A DNA stretch of 64,000 bases from Rhizophagus clarus (lineage: Eukaryota > Glomeromycota > Glomeromycetes > Glomerales > Glomeraceae). How positions within the stretch are numbered: position 1 is the first letter of the stretch; each line of letters opens with the position of its first letter. The translations under genes and the position numbers were made by a program. This document shows positions 11,160-21,477 of the stretch, one piece after another. The notes beneath the pieces are model-generated. The model was not told where the DNA came from. It did not search any database and saw only the letters and a list, made by a program, of their open reading frames with translations. The stretch lies in the NCBI GenBank assembly GCA_015698045.1, contig BLAL01000058.1, positions 1,905,776-1,969,775 of the forward strand. The letters are read 5' to 3'.

Positions 11160-12545
11160 GAGTTTCTGGACAAAATTTGAAGGTAACCTTATTTTTAATA
11201 TATTTTTTAAATGTAACATTAATTAATATTTCGCCTTTATCCTTTTGTATGTTTGCAACTTCCGGATGCATCCTGGATGTAATTTCACATAATTTTGAAG
11301 GTATTTACCTTTGAAATAATTCTTTTTTTTTGTTTTATTAACAAAACATAAATTAACGTTTCAATTTTATTTTTTTTAGGTACTCGACTTCTTGGAAGCT
11401 CCTTGGAACAAAATTTTGAAAGGTAAACTTCAAATTTATTAAATTTCTATTATTCCTTTTTTAACGAAATATTTAGCTAACATTTTTGTTTTATTTTTTG
11501 TAGGTTTTGACTTTCAGACACCTCCTGGACTGAATTTTGAAGGTATTTACTTCAAAAATTTCAAATTTATTATTTTTATTTTTTTTTAAAATGAAACTTT
11601 AACTAATGTTTTGTTTTTATTTTGTAGGTCCACGACTTTTTGGACGCGCATTATAGGCGAAATTTTGAAGGTAAGCTTCGAAATTATTAAATTTTTATTA
11701 TTTTTTTTTAATGAAACGTTTAGCTAACATTTTTGTTTTATTTTTATAGGTTTGCAGCTGCTGGATATTTCTTGGCTGAATTTTGAAGGTAAATAAGCTT
11801 CAATTTTTCTTTATTATTTTTAAACAAAACATTGACTAACATTTCGATTTACTTTTATTTTTTAGGTCCAAGGCTTTCTGATCATTTAATATACGGAATT
11901 TTAAAAGTTAAAAACCTCAAAATTTACTATTATTTTATTAACGAAATGTAAACTACCATTTTGTTTAAGTCACAGATTTCTGGATACTTTCTGAAACGTA
12001 ATTTTGAAATTATTTCTTTTTTCTTTATTTATATGAAAACAGTAACTAACGTTTCGCTATTCTTTATTGTAGGTTTTCAGTTTTCTTTAAATGTAATGAT
12101 ATTTTCATATTTTGACACGTTTTGTTGGATCGAAGAAGTTAAAAGTTGTTTGTTAGAATCGAACCAACTGGAACAATATTCAAACCATTAACAACAAAAT
12201 AATTTGAACATCTGTAAAGAAAAAAAAAGAGGACTTTTAATTAGTGCATTTAGTTAGCAAATAGAATAGTTTAGTATATGTACTTTTAAATTTGTAAATA
12301 TCTTTAATTAATAAATTGATATTAGTTAATATTAAATAAATGCTTAATTGTAAATTTGCATTAGTATTTTTGAAAAATTTCACAGATTTATTTTTAAAAA
12401 ATTTCGCAGGGTTTTTTGTGCTTGCAGATCTGTGCAGAAATTCATGAAATTTTTCAGTGCTGCACATCAGCATGTCCTCAGATCTGCGCAGAAATGTACT
12501 CTGCAGAATTGCACAGATCTGCAGACTAAAATTTTTCCTGATGTT
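11160..12545 (+). repeat. array of intron/mini-exon-like modules with a conserved tail (copy A)
   Basis: About seven head-to-tail modules of ~115 bp. Each has a 39-45 nt segment ending in AATTTTGAAG, then GTAA, an AT-rich stretch containing a CTAAC block, then TTTTGTAG, so each module mimics a complete short intron plus a tiny exon. The array is followed by a ~450-bp tail containing GCAGATCTGCGCAGAAAT-type palindromes and ending TTTTTCCTGATGTT. The same array-plus-tail order recurs at 39110-40262, so this is a dispersed element. Confidence 0.65.
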
Positions 12546-13317
12546 ATAACTAATCATCTAAGTCATATCATATAGATTATAAAAGGTTATGTACCAATAC
12601 TATCAGAGTGAGTGAACCTAATAAACACCTATCTGATTATTTTGTAGATTTGAAAATTTCTCAAAATGATGAACATCAATTAAATATAGCGTTTTCATCA
12701 ATAAACACTAATCAAAATACAAATAAAATGATACAGATAAAAGACAAACAAAAAACTAAAATTGTGAAACTGATAATTATCATATTTAGTAAGGACATAC
12801 TAAAACTTGAACTGAAATAATCCTAGCTCAAAAAGCTATTACCTAATATTATATTCATTTATATTTATATTAAAACCTATCATAACCTCATTTGAGCTAA
12901 AGGTTTTAAATATAAAGAAGGCTAAGCCAGTTACTAAAGAAAAAGAGGTTACACACATTATTACAGATTATCATTTTAATTTGAATCGTGATCAATATAT
13001 TTATGATATTCACAGGTCAAATGAAGTCAAATCGGTTATCAATCGGTCATGTGACTGATTGGTAACCGATTGGTTACCTATTGATGACTGATTCTTTCAA
13101 TCAGTCATCAATCAGGTATAAAATCCAAATCAGTTATCAACCGGTCATATGACTGATTAATGGCCGATTGATGTACAGTTGAATTTACCAGTTATCAATA
13201 GGTCACATATCAGATTGATGACCGATTGGTTGCTAATTGGCTTATTATATATTAGCAGATTTTTAGATTTTTTCAATAATAACGTTTTATTTATAAACTA
13301 TTTTAAACTCTGATAGA

Positions 13318-16300
13318 AAATTTTTTTTGATAGATTTCCTGAGATTCATATTGATAAATAGAGATTCTTTTTTTTTGAGATTTCTAAGAGTTCGTATAGG
13401 GTATCTAATAGAAAATTTTTTTTTATTTTCTAAGAGTTCATATGGAAGAGTTCGTATGGGATATCTGATAGAAAATTTTTTTTTTAAGAGATTTTCTGAG
13501 TTCAGTTCGTATGTGATATCTAATAGAAAATTTTTTTTTGAGAGAGTTTGTATAGGAAGAGTTCGTATTTTCTAAAAGTTTATATGGGAAAGGTTCATAT
13601 GGGATATCTTTAATAGAAAATTTTTTTTTAAGAGATTTTCTAAGAGTTCGTATTGGAAGGGTTCATATGGGATATCTGATAGAAAATTTTTTTTAAGATA
13701 TTTTCTAAGAGTTCATATGGAAAGGGCTCGTATGGGTCTATGGGATATCTGATAGGAAATTTTTTTTTTGAGAGATTTCCTAAGATTCGTATAGGATGTA
13801 TTTGATAAATAGATTTTTTTTTTTAATTTCTAAGAGTTCATATGGGTATCTGATAGAAAATTTTTTTTTTGGATTTTCTAAATTTATATGGAAAGAGTTC
13901 GTATTTTCCAAGAGTTCATATGGGAAGCGTTCATATAGGATATCTTTAATAGAAAATTTTTTTTAAGAGATTTTCTAAGAGTCGTATGGGAAGGATTCGT
14001 ATGGAATATTTTAATAAAGATTTTTCAAGTGTTCATATGGTAAGAGTTCGTATGGGATATCTTTGATAGAAAATTTTTTTTGTGATTTTCTAAGAGTTCG
14101 TATAGGAAGAGTTCGGAAGAGTTCAGAAAAGTTCGTATGGGATAACTAATACAAAATTTTTTTTAAATTTTTTAGGGATGGGATTCTTTAATAGAAAATT
14201 TTTTTGTGATAAATTTCTAAAAGTTCATATGGAAAAGGTTCGTATGGGATTCTTTGATAGAAAATTTTTTTTTAAGAGTTTTTCTTAAAGTTCATGTGAG
14301 AAGAGTTCGTATGGGATATTTTGATAAAGATTTTCCAAGTGTTCATATGGGAAAGGTTTATATAGGATATCTGATAGAAAATTTTTTTTAAAATTTTCTA
14401 AGAGTTCATATGGGAAGAGTTCGTATGGGATACCTGATAGAAAATTTTTTTGTGAAATTTTTTAGGGTTCGTATAGAAAGGATTCACATGGGATTCTTTG
14501 ATAGAAAATTTTTTTGAGAGATTTTCTAAGAGTTCATATGGGAAGGGTTTGTATGGGTCTATGGGATATATGATAGGAAATTTTTTTCGAGAGATTTCCT
14601 AAGATTCGTATAGGATATATTTGATAAATAGATTTTTTTTTTTTTGATTTCTAAGAGTTCATATAGGTATCTGATAGAAAATTTTTTTTTTAAAATTTTC
14701 TAAATTTATATGGGAAGAGTTCGGAAGAGTTCAGAAAAGTTCGTATAGAATAACTGATACAAAATTTTTTTTAAATTTTTTAGGGATGGGATTCTTTAAT
14801 AGAAAATTTTTTTTGAGAGATTTCTAAAAGTTCATATGAAAAAGGTTCGTATAGGATTCTTTGATAGAAAATTTTTTTTTAAGAGTTTTTCTTAGAGTTC
14901 GTGTGGGAAGAGTTTGTATGGGATGTTTTGATAAAGATTTTCCAAGTGTTCATATGGGAAAGGTTTACCGTATTCTCCCGATTTTAAGCACCACCCGAAT
15001 TTAAGCACCACCCCGACTTTTGACCAAAATACTTGAAAAACAAAAATAAGCACCACCTCAGATTTTAATTTTTCTTTATTAAATTTCATATTTTATTCAA
15101 AATAAACTTTATTTACAATTCATCATTTCAATTTCTCTTTCATCATGTATCATCGCAATTTCGCAATTATATATATAGAACACGATAAAAAATTATTGGG
15201 ATACACAAGTACAAAAATTCCGATGTGTAAAAATGTGAAAAAAAAAGAATTTTAAGTAAAAAAAAATACTTCCGAATTTAGGCACCACCCCCAACTTTAG
15301 CCGGAATTTTCCTTCAAAAATGTGGTGCTTAAAATCGGAAGAATACGGTATATGGGATATCTGATAAAAAATTTTTTTTGAAATTTTCTAAGAGTTTATA
15401 TGGGAAGAGTTCGTATGGGATACCTGATAGAAAATTTTTTTGTGAAATTTTTTAGGGTTCGTATAGAAAGGATTCACATGGGATTCTTTGATAGAAAATT
15501 TTTTTGAGAGATTTTCTAAGAGTTCATATGGGAAGAGTTCGTATGGGTCTATAGGATATATGATAGGAAATTTTTTTCGAGAGATTTCCTAAGATTCGTA
15601 TAGGATATATTTGATAAATAGATTTTTTTTTTTGATTTCTAAGAGTATGGGTATCTGATAGAAAATTTTTTTTTTAGGATTTTCTAAGTTTATATGGGAA
15701 GAGTTCAGAAGAGTTCAGAAAAGTTCGTATGGAATAACTGATACAAAATTTTTTTTAAATTTTTTAGGGATGGGATTCTTTAATAGAAAATTTTTTTTGA
15801 GAGATTTCTAAAAGTTCATATGGAAAAGGTTCGTATGGGATTCTTTGATAGAAAATTTTTTTTTAAGAGTTTTTCTTAGAGTTCGTGTGGGAAGAGTTCA
15901 TATAGGATATTTTGATAAAGATTTTCCAAGTGTTCATATGGGAAAGGTTTATATGGGATATCTGATAGAAAATTTTTTTTGAAATTTTCTAAGAGTTCAT
16001 ATGGGAAGAGTTCGTATGGGATACCTGATAGAAAATTTTTTTGTGAAATTTTTTAGGGTTCGTATAGAAAGGATTCACATGGGATTCTTTGATAGAAAAT
16101 TTTTTGAGAGATTTTCTAAGAGTTCATATGGAAAGGGTTCGTATGGGTCTATAGGATATATGATAGGAAATTTTTTTCGAGAGATTTCCTAAGATTCGTA
16201 TAGGATATATTTGATAAATAGATTTTTTTTTTTGATTTCTAAGAGTTCATATGGGTATCTGATAGAAAATTTTTTTTTTAGGATTTTCTAAGTTTATATG

Positions 16301-17300
16301 AGAAGAGTTCGTATTTTCCAAGAGTTCATATGGGAAGCGTTCGCATGGGATTATTTAATAGAAAATTTTTTTTTGAGAGATTTCTAAAAGTTCATATGGA
16401 AAAGGTTCGTATGGGATTCTTTGATAGAAAATTTTTTTTAAGAGATTTTCTAAGAGTTCATATAGGAGTTCGTATGGGATATCTGATAGAAAATTTTTTT
16501 GTGAAATTTTTTAGGGTTCATATGGAAAGGATTCGCATGGGATTCTTTGATAGAAATTTTTTTGGGAGAGATTTCTAAGATTCGTATAGGATATTTTTGA
16601 TAAATTGATTTTTTTTTTATTTTAAGAGTTCTTATGGGATATCTGATAGAAAAATTTTTCTTAAGAGATTTTCTAAGAGTTTGTATGGAAAGGTTCGTAT
16701 GTGATTCTTTGATAGAAAATTTTTTTTTAAGAGATTTTCTTAGTTCATATTATGGAAAGAGTTCGTATGGGATATCTGATAGAAAAGTTTTTCTTAAGAG
16801 ATTTTCTAAGAGTTCATATGGAAAGGGTTCGTATGGGATTCTTTGATAGAAAATTTTTTTTAAGAGATTTTCTTAGAGTTCGTGTGGGAAGAGTTCGTAT
16901 GGAATATTTTAATAAAGATTTTCCAAGTGTGATTCATATGGTAAAGGTTCGTATGAGATATCTTTGGTAGAAAATTTTTTTGAAAATTTCTAAGAGTTCA
17001 TATAGAAAGGGTTCGTATGGGATATCTGATAGGAGGGATTCTTTGATAGAAAATTTTTTTGAGAGAGATTTCCTAAGAGTTCATATGGGATATTTTGGTA
17101 GAGATTCCTTTTTTGTGAAATTTTTTAGGGTTCGTATGAATATTTTTGATAGAAAATTTTTTTTTTTTGAGATATCTTTTTGAGATATCCCAAGATTTGT
17201 GTAGGAAATGATTTTTTTTTTTTGAATTTTCTATGATTCAGAGATTTTTTTTTTTTGAGGTTTTCTAAGAGTTTGTATGAAATATTTTTAATAGAGAATT
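13318..17300. repeat. ~4-kb satellite of a ~75-bp unit
   Basis: The phrases GATAGAAAATTTTTTTT, GAGATTTTCTAAGAGTTCAT and ATGGGAAGGGTTCGTATGGG recur throughout with variable T-runs. Larger blocks of about 1 kb (13.3-14.3, 14.35-15.35, 15.37-16.3 kb) are near-identical, showing higher-order duplication. Short ORFs with RVRMGYLIENFF-type repeats are artefacts of the unit. Confidence 0.85.
14968..15348. mobile_element. 381-bp TA-flanked MITE related to the pogo element at 41.2 kb
   Basis: Terminal inverted repeats begin CCGTATTCT(C/T)CCGATTTT and continue into AAGCACCAC. Both sides are flanked by TA, the usual Tc1/mariner/pogo target. It interrupts the satellite. The pogo copy at 41224-43075 has ends CCGTATAATC...TTAAGCACC, so the two share terminal architecture. 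There is no coding capacity. Confidence 0.85.
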
Positions 17301-17918
17301 TTTTTAGATTTTGTAATATTTTTTAAAAAAAAATACACTTTTTATTAAATTATAATATTAACTTTAACTTTTTTTAATATTACTAATGTTATTCTTTTTT
17401 CTATATTTTACTAAAAACTCTTCATAATACTAACTTTTTGTATTTGTGTATTTTATTATAATTATTACTAACTTTTTATATTTACGCTTTACTATTTATT
17501 TATTAAATATTACTAACTTTATCAGTCATATACTAACATATTATTATAATGAATGTTTTTATTTTAAATACTTATTAATATAAATAAAGATACTATGTAT
17601 TTTATTTATTTTAAATATTATGTGCTATAATAAATTTTATTATTCGTTATATGATTTTACAAAAATTGGTCTTTCGACCATTAATTGACCATAATTTGAC
17701 CATAATTTGACCATAATTTGACCATCAATCAACCATCAATTGACGATCATTGATCTTTCAATCGGCAACCCGATTTGGTGCCAATTTTTAACATCATCCA
17801 GCATCAATCAGATAGTACCATTTATTGCCGATTGAATATTGATTCATTTGACTATTCATCAATCCTGATAGCCGATTGATAACCGATTAATAGCTGATTT
17901 GACATCATTCGATCTGTA

Positions 17919-18108
17919 CACGATTAAGAAAAATTTGAGCGAACTTTTCTTAAACTTGTATTACAAATGTAACATGATCACGATTAAGAAAAATTTGAGT
18001 GAACTTTTCTTAAACTTGTATTACAATTGTAACATGATCACAATTAAGAAAAGTTCGAGCAAACTTTTCTTAAACTTGTATTACAAATATAACATTAATC
18101 ACGATTAA
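17919..18108. repeat. three 60-bp units with an internal palindrome
   Basis: The unit contains GATTAAGAAAAATTTGAGCG then AACTTTTCTTAAAC, an imperfect inverted repeat of ~26 bp. The same palindrome recurs with a 57-bp period at 37520-37735 and as a single copy at 35720-35755. Confidence 0.7.
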
Positions 18109-18897
18109 TCGCAACATATTCGAGTAATATACATATAATACTAAATTTTATTAACAAAATTTTACAATATTATATCATGTGACACATGTAATATACAAAT
18201 AGAAGCTTTTAAAAAAATTAGGTATCCAAAAGTCCAAGGTAAATTTTAAAAAGATCACTATATATATAACTATATGAGATGAAAAATTACAACATAGTTT
18301 TTCAATTTATCTATTATTAACCAATCAAAATTCAGTCTAATCTTTATCACGTGACCTGATCTTAACATGCATATAAATAACTAAACGCGACTCTGTTTAT
18401 TTTTTAAAAAATATACTCTTTCTTTTCTGTTTTCTTCTTACTCTTATTACATTTTACAGGTATATTAATTATTGTATTTTTGTCATTAAATTTATTGTAC
18501 TGATTACTAACTATATTTTATTTTATAATATTAACTTTACCTTTTTTTAATGTTATTCTTTTTTTTAATATTACTAATGTTATTCTTTTTTTTTATATTT
18601 TACTAACATCATCACGTATTTTTTTCTTTTTTTTTTTATAAATTTTATCAAACTCTTCATAATACTAACTTTTTGTATTTGTGTAATTATTACTAACTTT
18701 TTATATTTACGCTTTACTATTTATTAAATATTACTAACTTTATCAGTCATATACTAACATATTATTATGATGAATGTTTTTATTTTAAATACTTATTAAT
18801 ATAAATAAAGATACTATGTATTTTATTTGTAATTCTAAATATTATGTACTATAATAAATTTTATTATTCATTATATGATTCTACAAAAATTGGTCAG

Positions 18898-19075
18898 TCG
18901 ACCATAATTTGACCATAATTTGACCATAATTTGACCATAATTTGACCATAATTTGACCATAATTTGACCATAATTTGACCATAATTTGACCATAATTTGA
19001 CCATAATTTGACCATAATTTGACCATAATTTGACCATAATTTGACCATCAATTGACCATAATTTGACTATCAATT
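18898..19075. repeat. 11-bp microsatellite TTTGACCATAA, about 14 copies
   Basis: An almost perfect run of the 11-mer that degenerates to ATCAATTGACC units at its 3' side. A shorter version is at about 17680-17730 in the duplicated end. Confidence 0.85.
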
Positions 19076-19409
19076 GACCATCAATTAACCATTAATCGAC
19101 CATCAATCGATGATTATTGATTTTTCAATTGGCATGCCGATTTGGTGCCAATTTTCGACATAATCCAGCATCAATCGGGTAGTACGATTTATTGCCAATT
19201 GAATATCAATTTGTTTGACCATTCATCAATCCTGATGGCCGATTGATAGCCGATTGATAGCCGATTTGACATCATTCGACCTGTGATTCTAATATACAAT
19301 GTTCTAGTTAAGTGGAATAATTTCACATTTTTAGAATATCTTAAGGTATGAGTAATATTATTTCTATTACAATCAAAAAACAAAAAAAGTATAAGACTGT
19401 TAGATATAA

Positions 19410-19637
19410 GTTGAAGATAATGCACACTTTCTTAACTTAAGAGAAAAATCACTTTTATTTAAGAACAAGAAATTGCTCTTATCTTCTAAGCATACTAAGA
19501 CTAGAATTTTCACTGACTCATTAGTAATAAATTTTAATTATATTCCCATAAGAAATTTAGTGAAGAATTTAAGTAAATCATTAACTAATTACAAATCTGA
19601 AAAGCAGGTTAAATTGAAGGTTCAAGGAAAAGCATAG
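19410..19637 (+). pseudogene. ATG-less open frame, possibly a retroelement remnant
   Basis: A 75-codon frame between stops reads as plausible protein (KHTKTRIFTDSLVINF). The FTDS string resembles the start of an RNase H segment in LINE-type retroelements, and LINE-like tail sequence lies beyond the Polinton insertion at 32.2-32.6 kb. The link is inference. Frames on either side are degraded. Confidence 0.2.
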
Positions 19638-19859
19638 GGTTCTATTTTTTTTAAGAAGTTATTAAAGAAGCAATCGCATACTAAAATTATAAAATTAAAG
19701 ATTATTTTATTGAAATTTATTTGAAAGTAATTTCAGGATTAGTGATAATTAGTAAGATCTTTATCTTATTTCTCTAGTTAATATAAAATTTTCTTTTTTT
19801 ATATTCTTTACCTTTTAGAGCAGTAAGTTACATAGTCGATATTCATTTTGTATTTTGAC

Positions 19860-20262
19860 CCCAGCCCATAATTAATTTTGAGCGACCCATTTTAGTTTCA
19901 TATATAATTATCTGTTAAATTATGGAAAATTCAGAAATGCTGTAATTAATTCGACAGGTTAATTTAATTACAGCATATTGACATTTTGAAAATTTGAAAC
20001 TGTAATTATTACAGCTCATTACGTCAGGTATAATGGCGTAATTAAATTAATTACGCTGAGAAGTATAGTTTTAAGGGCTGAGGGTATTGGAATGTTGATC
20101 AGTATTTTGGTAGTTTGGTGTAACTTTCTTTTTTAGGGCTTTGTTTGTCAATCTAATTAAGGGTAGGGAATTTGGTTGGATAATTTGTTTCAAATTTGGC
20201 TAACACATGTTGATTTCTAGTTGGGCTGATCAAAGTCACGTGTGAGTCATTATGACTCTTTT
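19860..20262. other. left flank of the Polinton-like insertion
   Basis: No gene seen. Contains a hairpin-forming TGCTGTAATTAA...TTAATTACAGCA (about 19940-19978) and a GCGTAATTAAATTAATTACGC-like palindrome near 20035-20055. Confidence 0.4.
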
Positions 20263-20267
20263 AATGT
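20263..20267. repeat. target site duplication AATGT, left
   Basis: AATGT immediately precedes the left TIR and is repeated at 32174-32178 immediately after the right TIR. Counting one more base, TAATGT gives a 6-bp duplication with a 1-bp asymmetry in the TIRs. Confidence 0.75.
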
Positions 20268-20593
20268 ATATAGAATAAAATGGGGGTTCTGGGTCAGATT
20301 TCCGTATAGGTATAATTAGTGTAAGCCTCTCCCGGCTTATTTTCCGATATACGAAATTTATGTAATCTTTTTATAACCCAAAATTTATTTTCAAGACCAG
20401 GAAACATATCGAAATACAATATTGAATTTAAGTTTTAAATCAGGTTGGGGCACAAATTTTGTTAACATATCCTTTTATCCATTTTTTTAGCTTTCAAGTT
20501 AAAGGAGATAACCATCTTTGTTAATGCGCTAGCCCGATTTTAATCTCAAATAATATAACGAAAAAAGTATGCCATATTGCTTGCCTCTTAGGA

Positions 20594-20640
20594 GAACACT
20601 GAACACTGAGGACCGAAGTGTCCGAGTGTGTTCAGCATTC
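20594..20640. other. TIR hairpin, left (GAACACTGAACAC type)
   Basis: 13-nt arms at 20594-20606 and 20628-20640 with two mismatches. The right-TIR counterpart (31800-31846) is perfect. Confidence 0.6.
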
Positions 20641-20729
20641 GACCTGTCAAGCATAATTTGCATATCAGATTTTATGTTATCCTAGAAATAATTCTAAAGC
20701 TGATTTATGTGCGTAAACAAAATAAAAAA

Positions 20730-20758
20730 TTTACACCTAAGCTTGTCTTAGGTGTAAA
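20730..20758. other. TIR hairpin, left (TTTACACCTAAG type)
   Basis: Perfect 12-bp arms at 20730-20741 and 20747-20758 around a 5-nt loop. The fold is preserved in the right TIR at 31682-31710. Confidence 0.7.
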
Positions 20759-21041
20759 TTTGTTGTATTCGAAAATAAAGTTAAAAGAATATTAACCATA
20801 TTCTAGTATACCATTATTTTTGATATGCAGGAAGCCATTCTGGAGCCAATTCTTTCAAATAAACATTAAGAAAAAAAATCGGGTTAGGTGTAAAAAAAAA
20901 AAAATTCACCAAGATAAATCTCACCCATAAGTGTAAAAAAAAATTCATCTGGCTAAGTCTCACCTTAAAATTATATCAAATAGTGTACACAAAATAGGTT
21001 TAAGAACTTTGCAGAGCATGTATACAAGGAAAATTGGACTA

Positions 21042-21284
21042 TTATACTTCCTGATATGTACCTAAGGCTCTATCTCGAAGCCTATTAATATATTGGATTA
21101 CATAATATCCACTAGCATGTTTTCTACAAAGACCAGGTTTAGAGCTAGTCAGCTTGCCACATACACTACAAGAAAAATGCTTCCTAGCTTTCCAATGTTC
21201 ATGGCACCCTTTAGACCGATGGCAGGTACGCCCACAGACACCTCCAGTTCTGAGTAAATAGTTGCAGTAATATTCACTTATCAT
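21042..21284 (-). CDS. small Cys/His-rich protein, left TIR copy
   Basis: An 80-residue protein starting at the ATG (21284-21282), the start shared with the right-TIR copy. The longer upstream frame is not conserved, so it was not used. Pattern: CGRTCHRSKGCHEHWK, then CSVCGK, then GLCRKHASGYY. This gives six to eight Cys/His spaced like a zinc-binding domain. Likely binds nucleic acid or protein through zinc; the role in the element is unknown. The two copies differ at only a few residues (for example HFSC versus RFPC), so both frames look maintained, or were recently homogenised by inverted-repeat conversion. Confidence 0.75.
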   Translation of the reverse strand: MISEYYCNYLLRTGGVCGRTCHRSKGCHEHWKARKHFSCSVCGKLTSSKPGLCRKHASGYYVIQYINRLRDRALGTYQEV

Positions 21285-21302
21285 GGTAGTAAGAAATAAA
21301 TA

Positions 21303-21452
21303 TTTTATTTTAAACAAAAGTTTTTGTAATATTAATACAAGCACCGGAGTTGCAACATCTGGGGGTTTGAAAAAATTAGAATACATATAGTCGTATATCC
21401 TGAATAAATAATTATTTTTAAACAAAAGTTTTCGTACTATTAATACAAACAA
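21303..21452. promoter_or_regulatory. duplicated upstream motif between the divergent genes
   Basis: TAAACAAAAGTTTT followed by CGTA(C/A)TATTAATACAA occurs at about 21311-21342 and again at about 21419-21450. The first copy lies just 5' of the minus-strand Cys/His gene, the second about 28 bp 5' of the polymerase ATG. A third copy precedes the right-TIR gene (about 31099-31130). Placement suggests a promoter element; no experimental basis. Confidence 0.5.
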
Positions 21453-21477
21453 TTGAATACATATCCATATAATCAAA

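Larger units (their letters stand above)
13010..19286. mobile_element. inverted-repeat-bounded block filled with satellite
   Basis: The left end CACAGGTCAAATGAAGTCAA and the right end (reverse complement CACAGGTCGAATGATGTCAA) are inverted and both flanked by ATT. Both ends continue into CGGTTATCAATCGG-type short repeats. A second right-end copy lies at about 17650-17920, and 17340-17910 is duplicated at about 18500-19280, so the present structure is either a shorter element (13010-17920) plus a solo end or a tandem derivative. No transposase ORF is visible. Confidence 0.5.
20268..21356. repeat. left terminal inverted repeat
   Basis: Reverse complement matches 31083-32173 with about the divergence expected of a few percent substitutions plus small indels. 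The outer end begins ATATAGAATAAAATGGGGG. Contains the minus-strand Cys/His-rich gene and two hairpins. Confidence 0.9.

Noticed and set aside
13327..17183. Several ORFs with RVRMGYLIENFF-type repeats
   Set aside because: They are read-through of the ~75-bp satellite and shift frame between units.
18898..19075. Possible CRISPR-like regular repeat
   Set aside because: Units are contiguous 11-mers without spacers; eukaryotic microsatellite.
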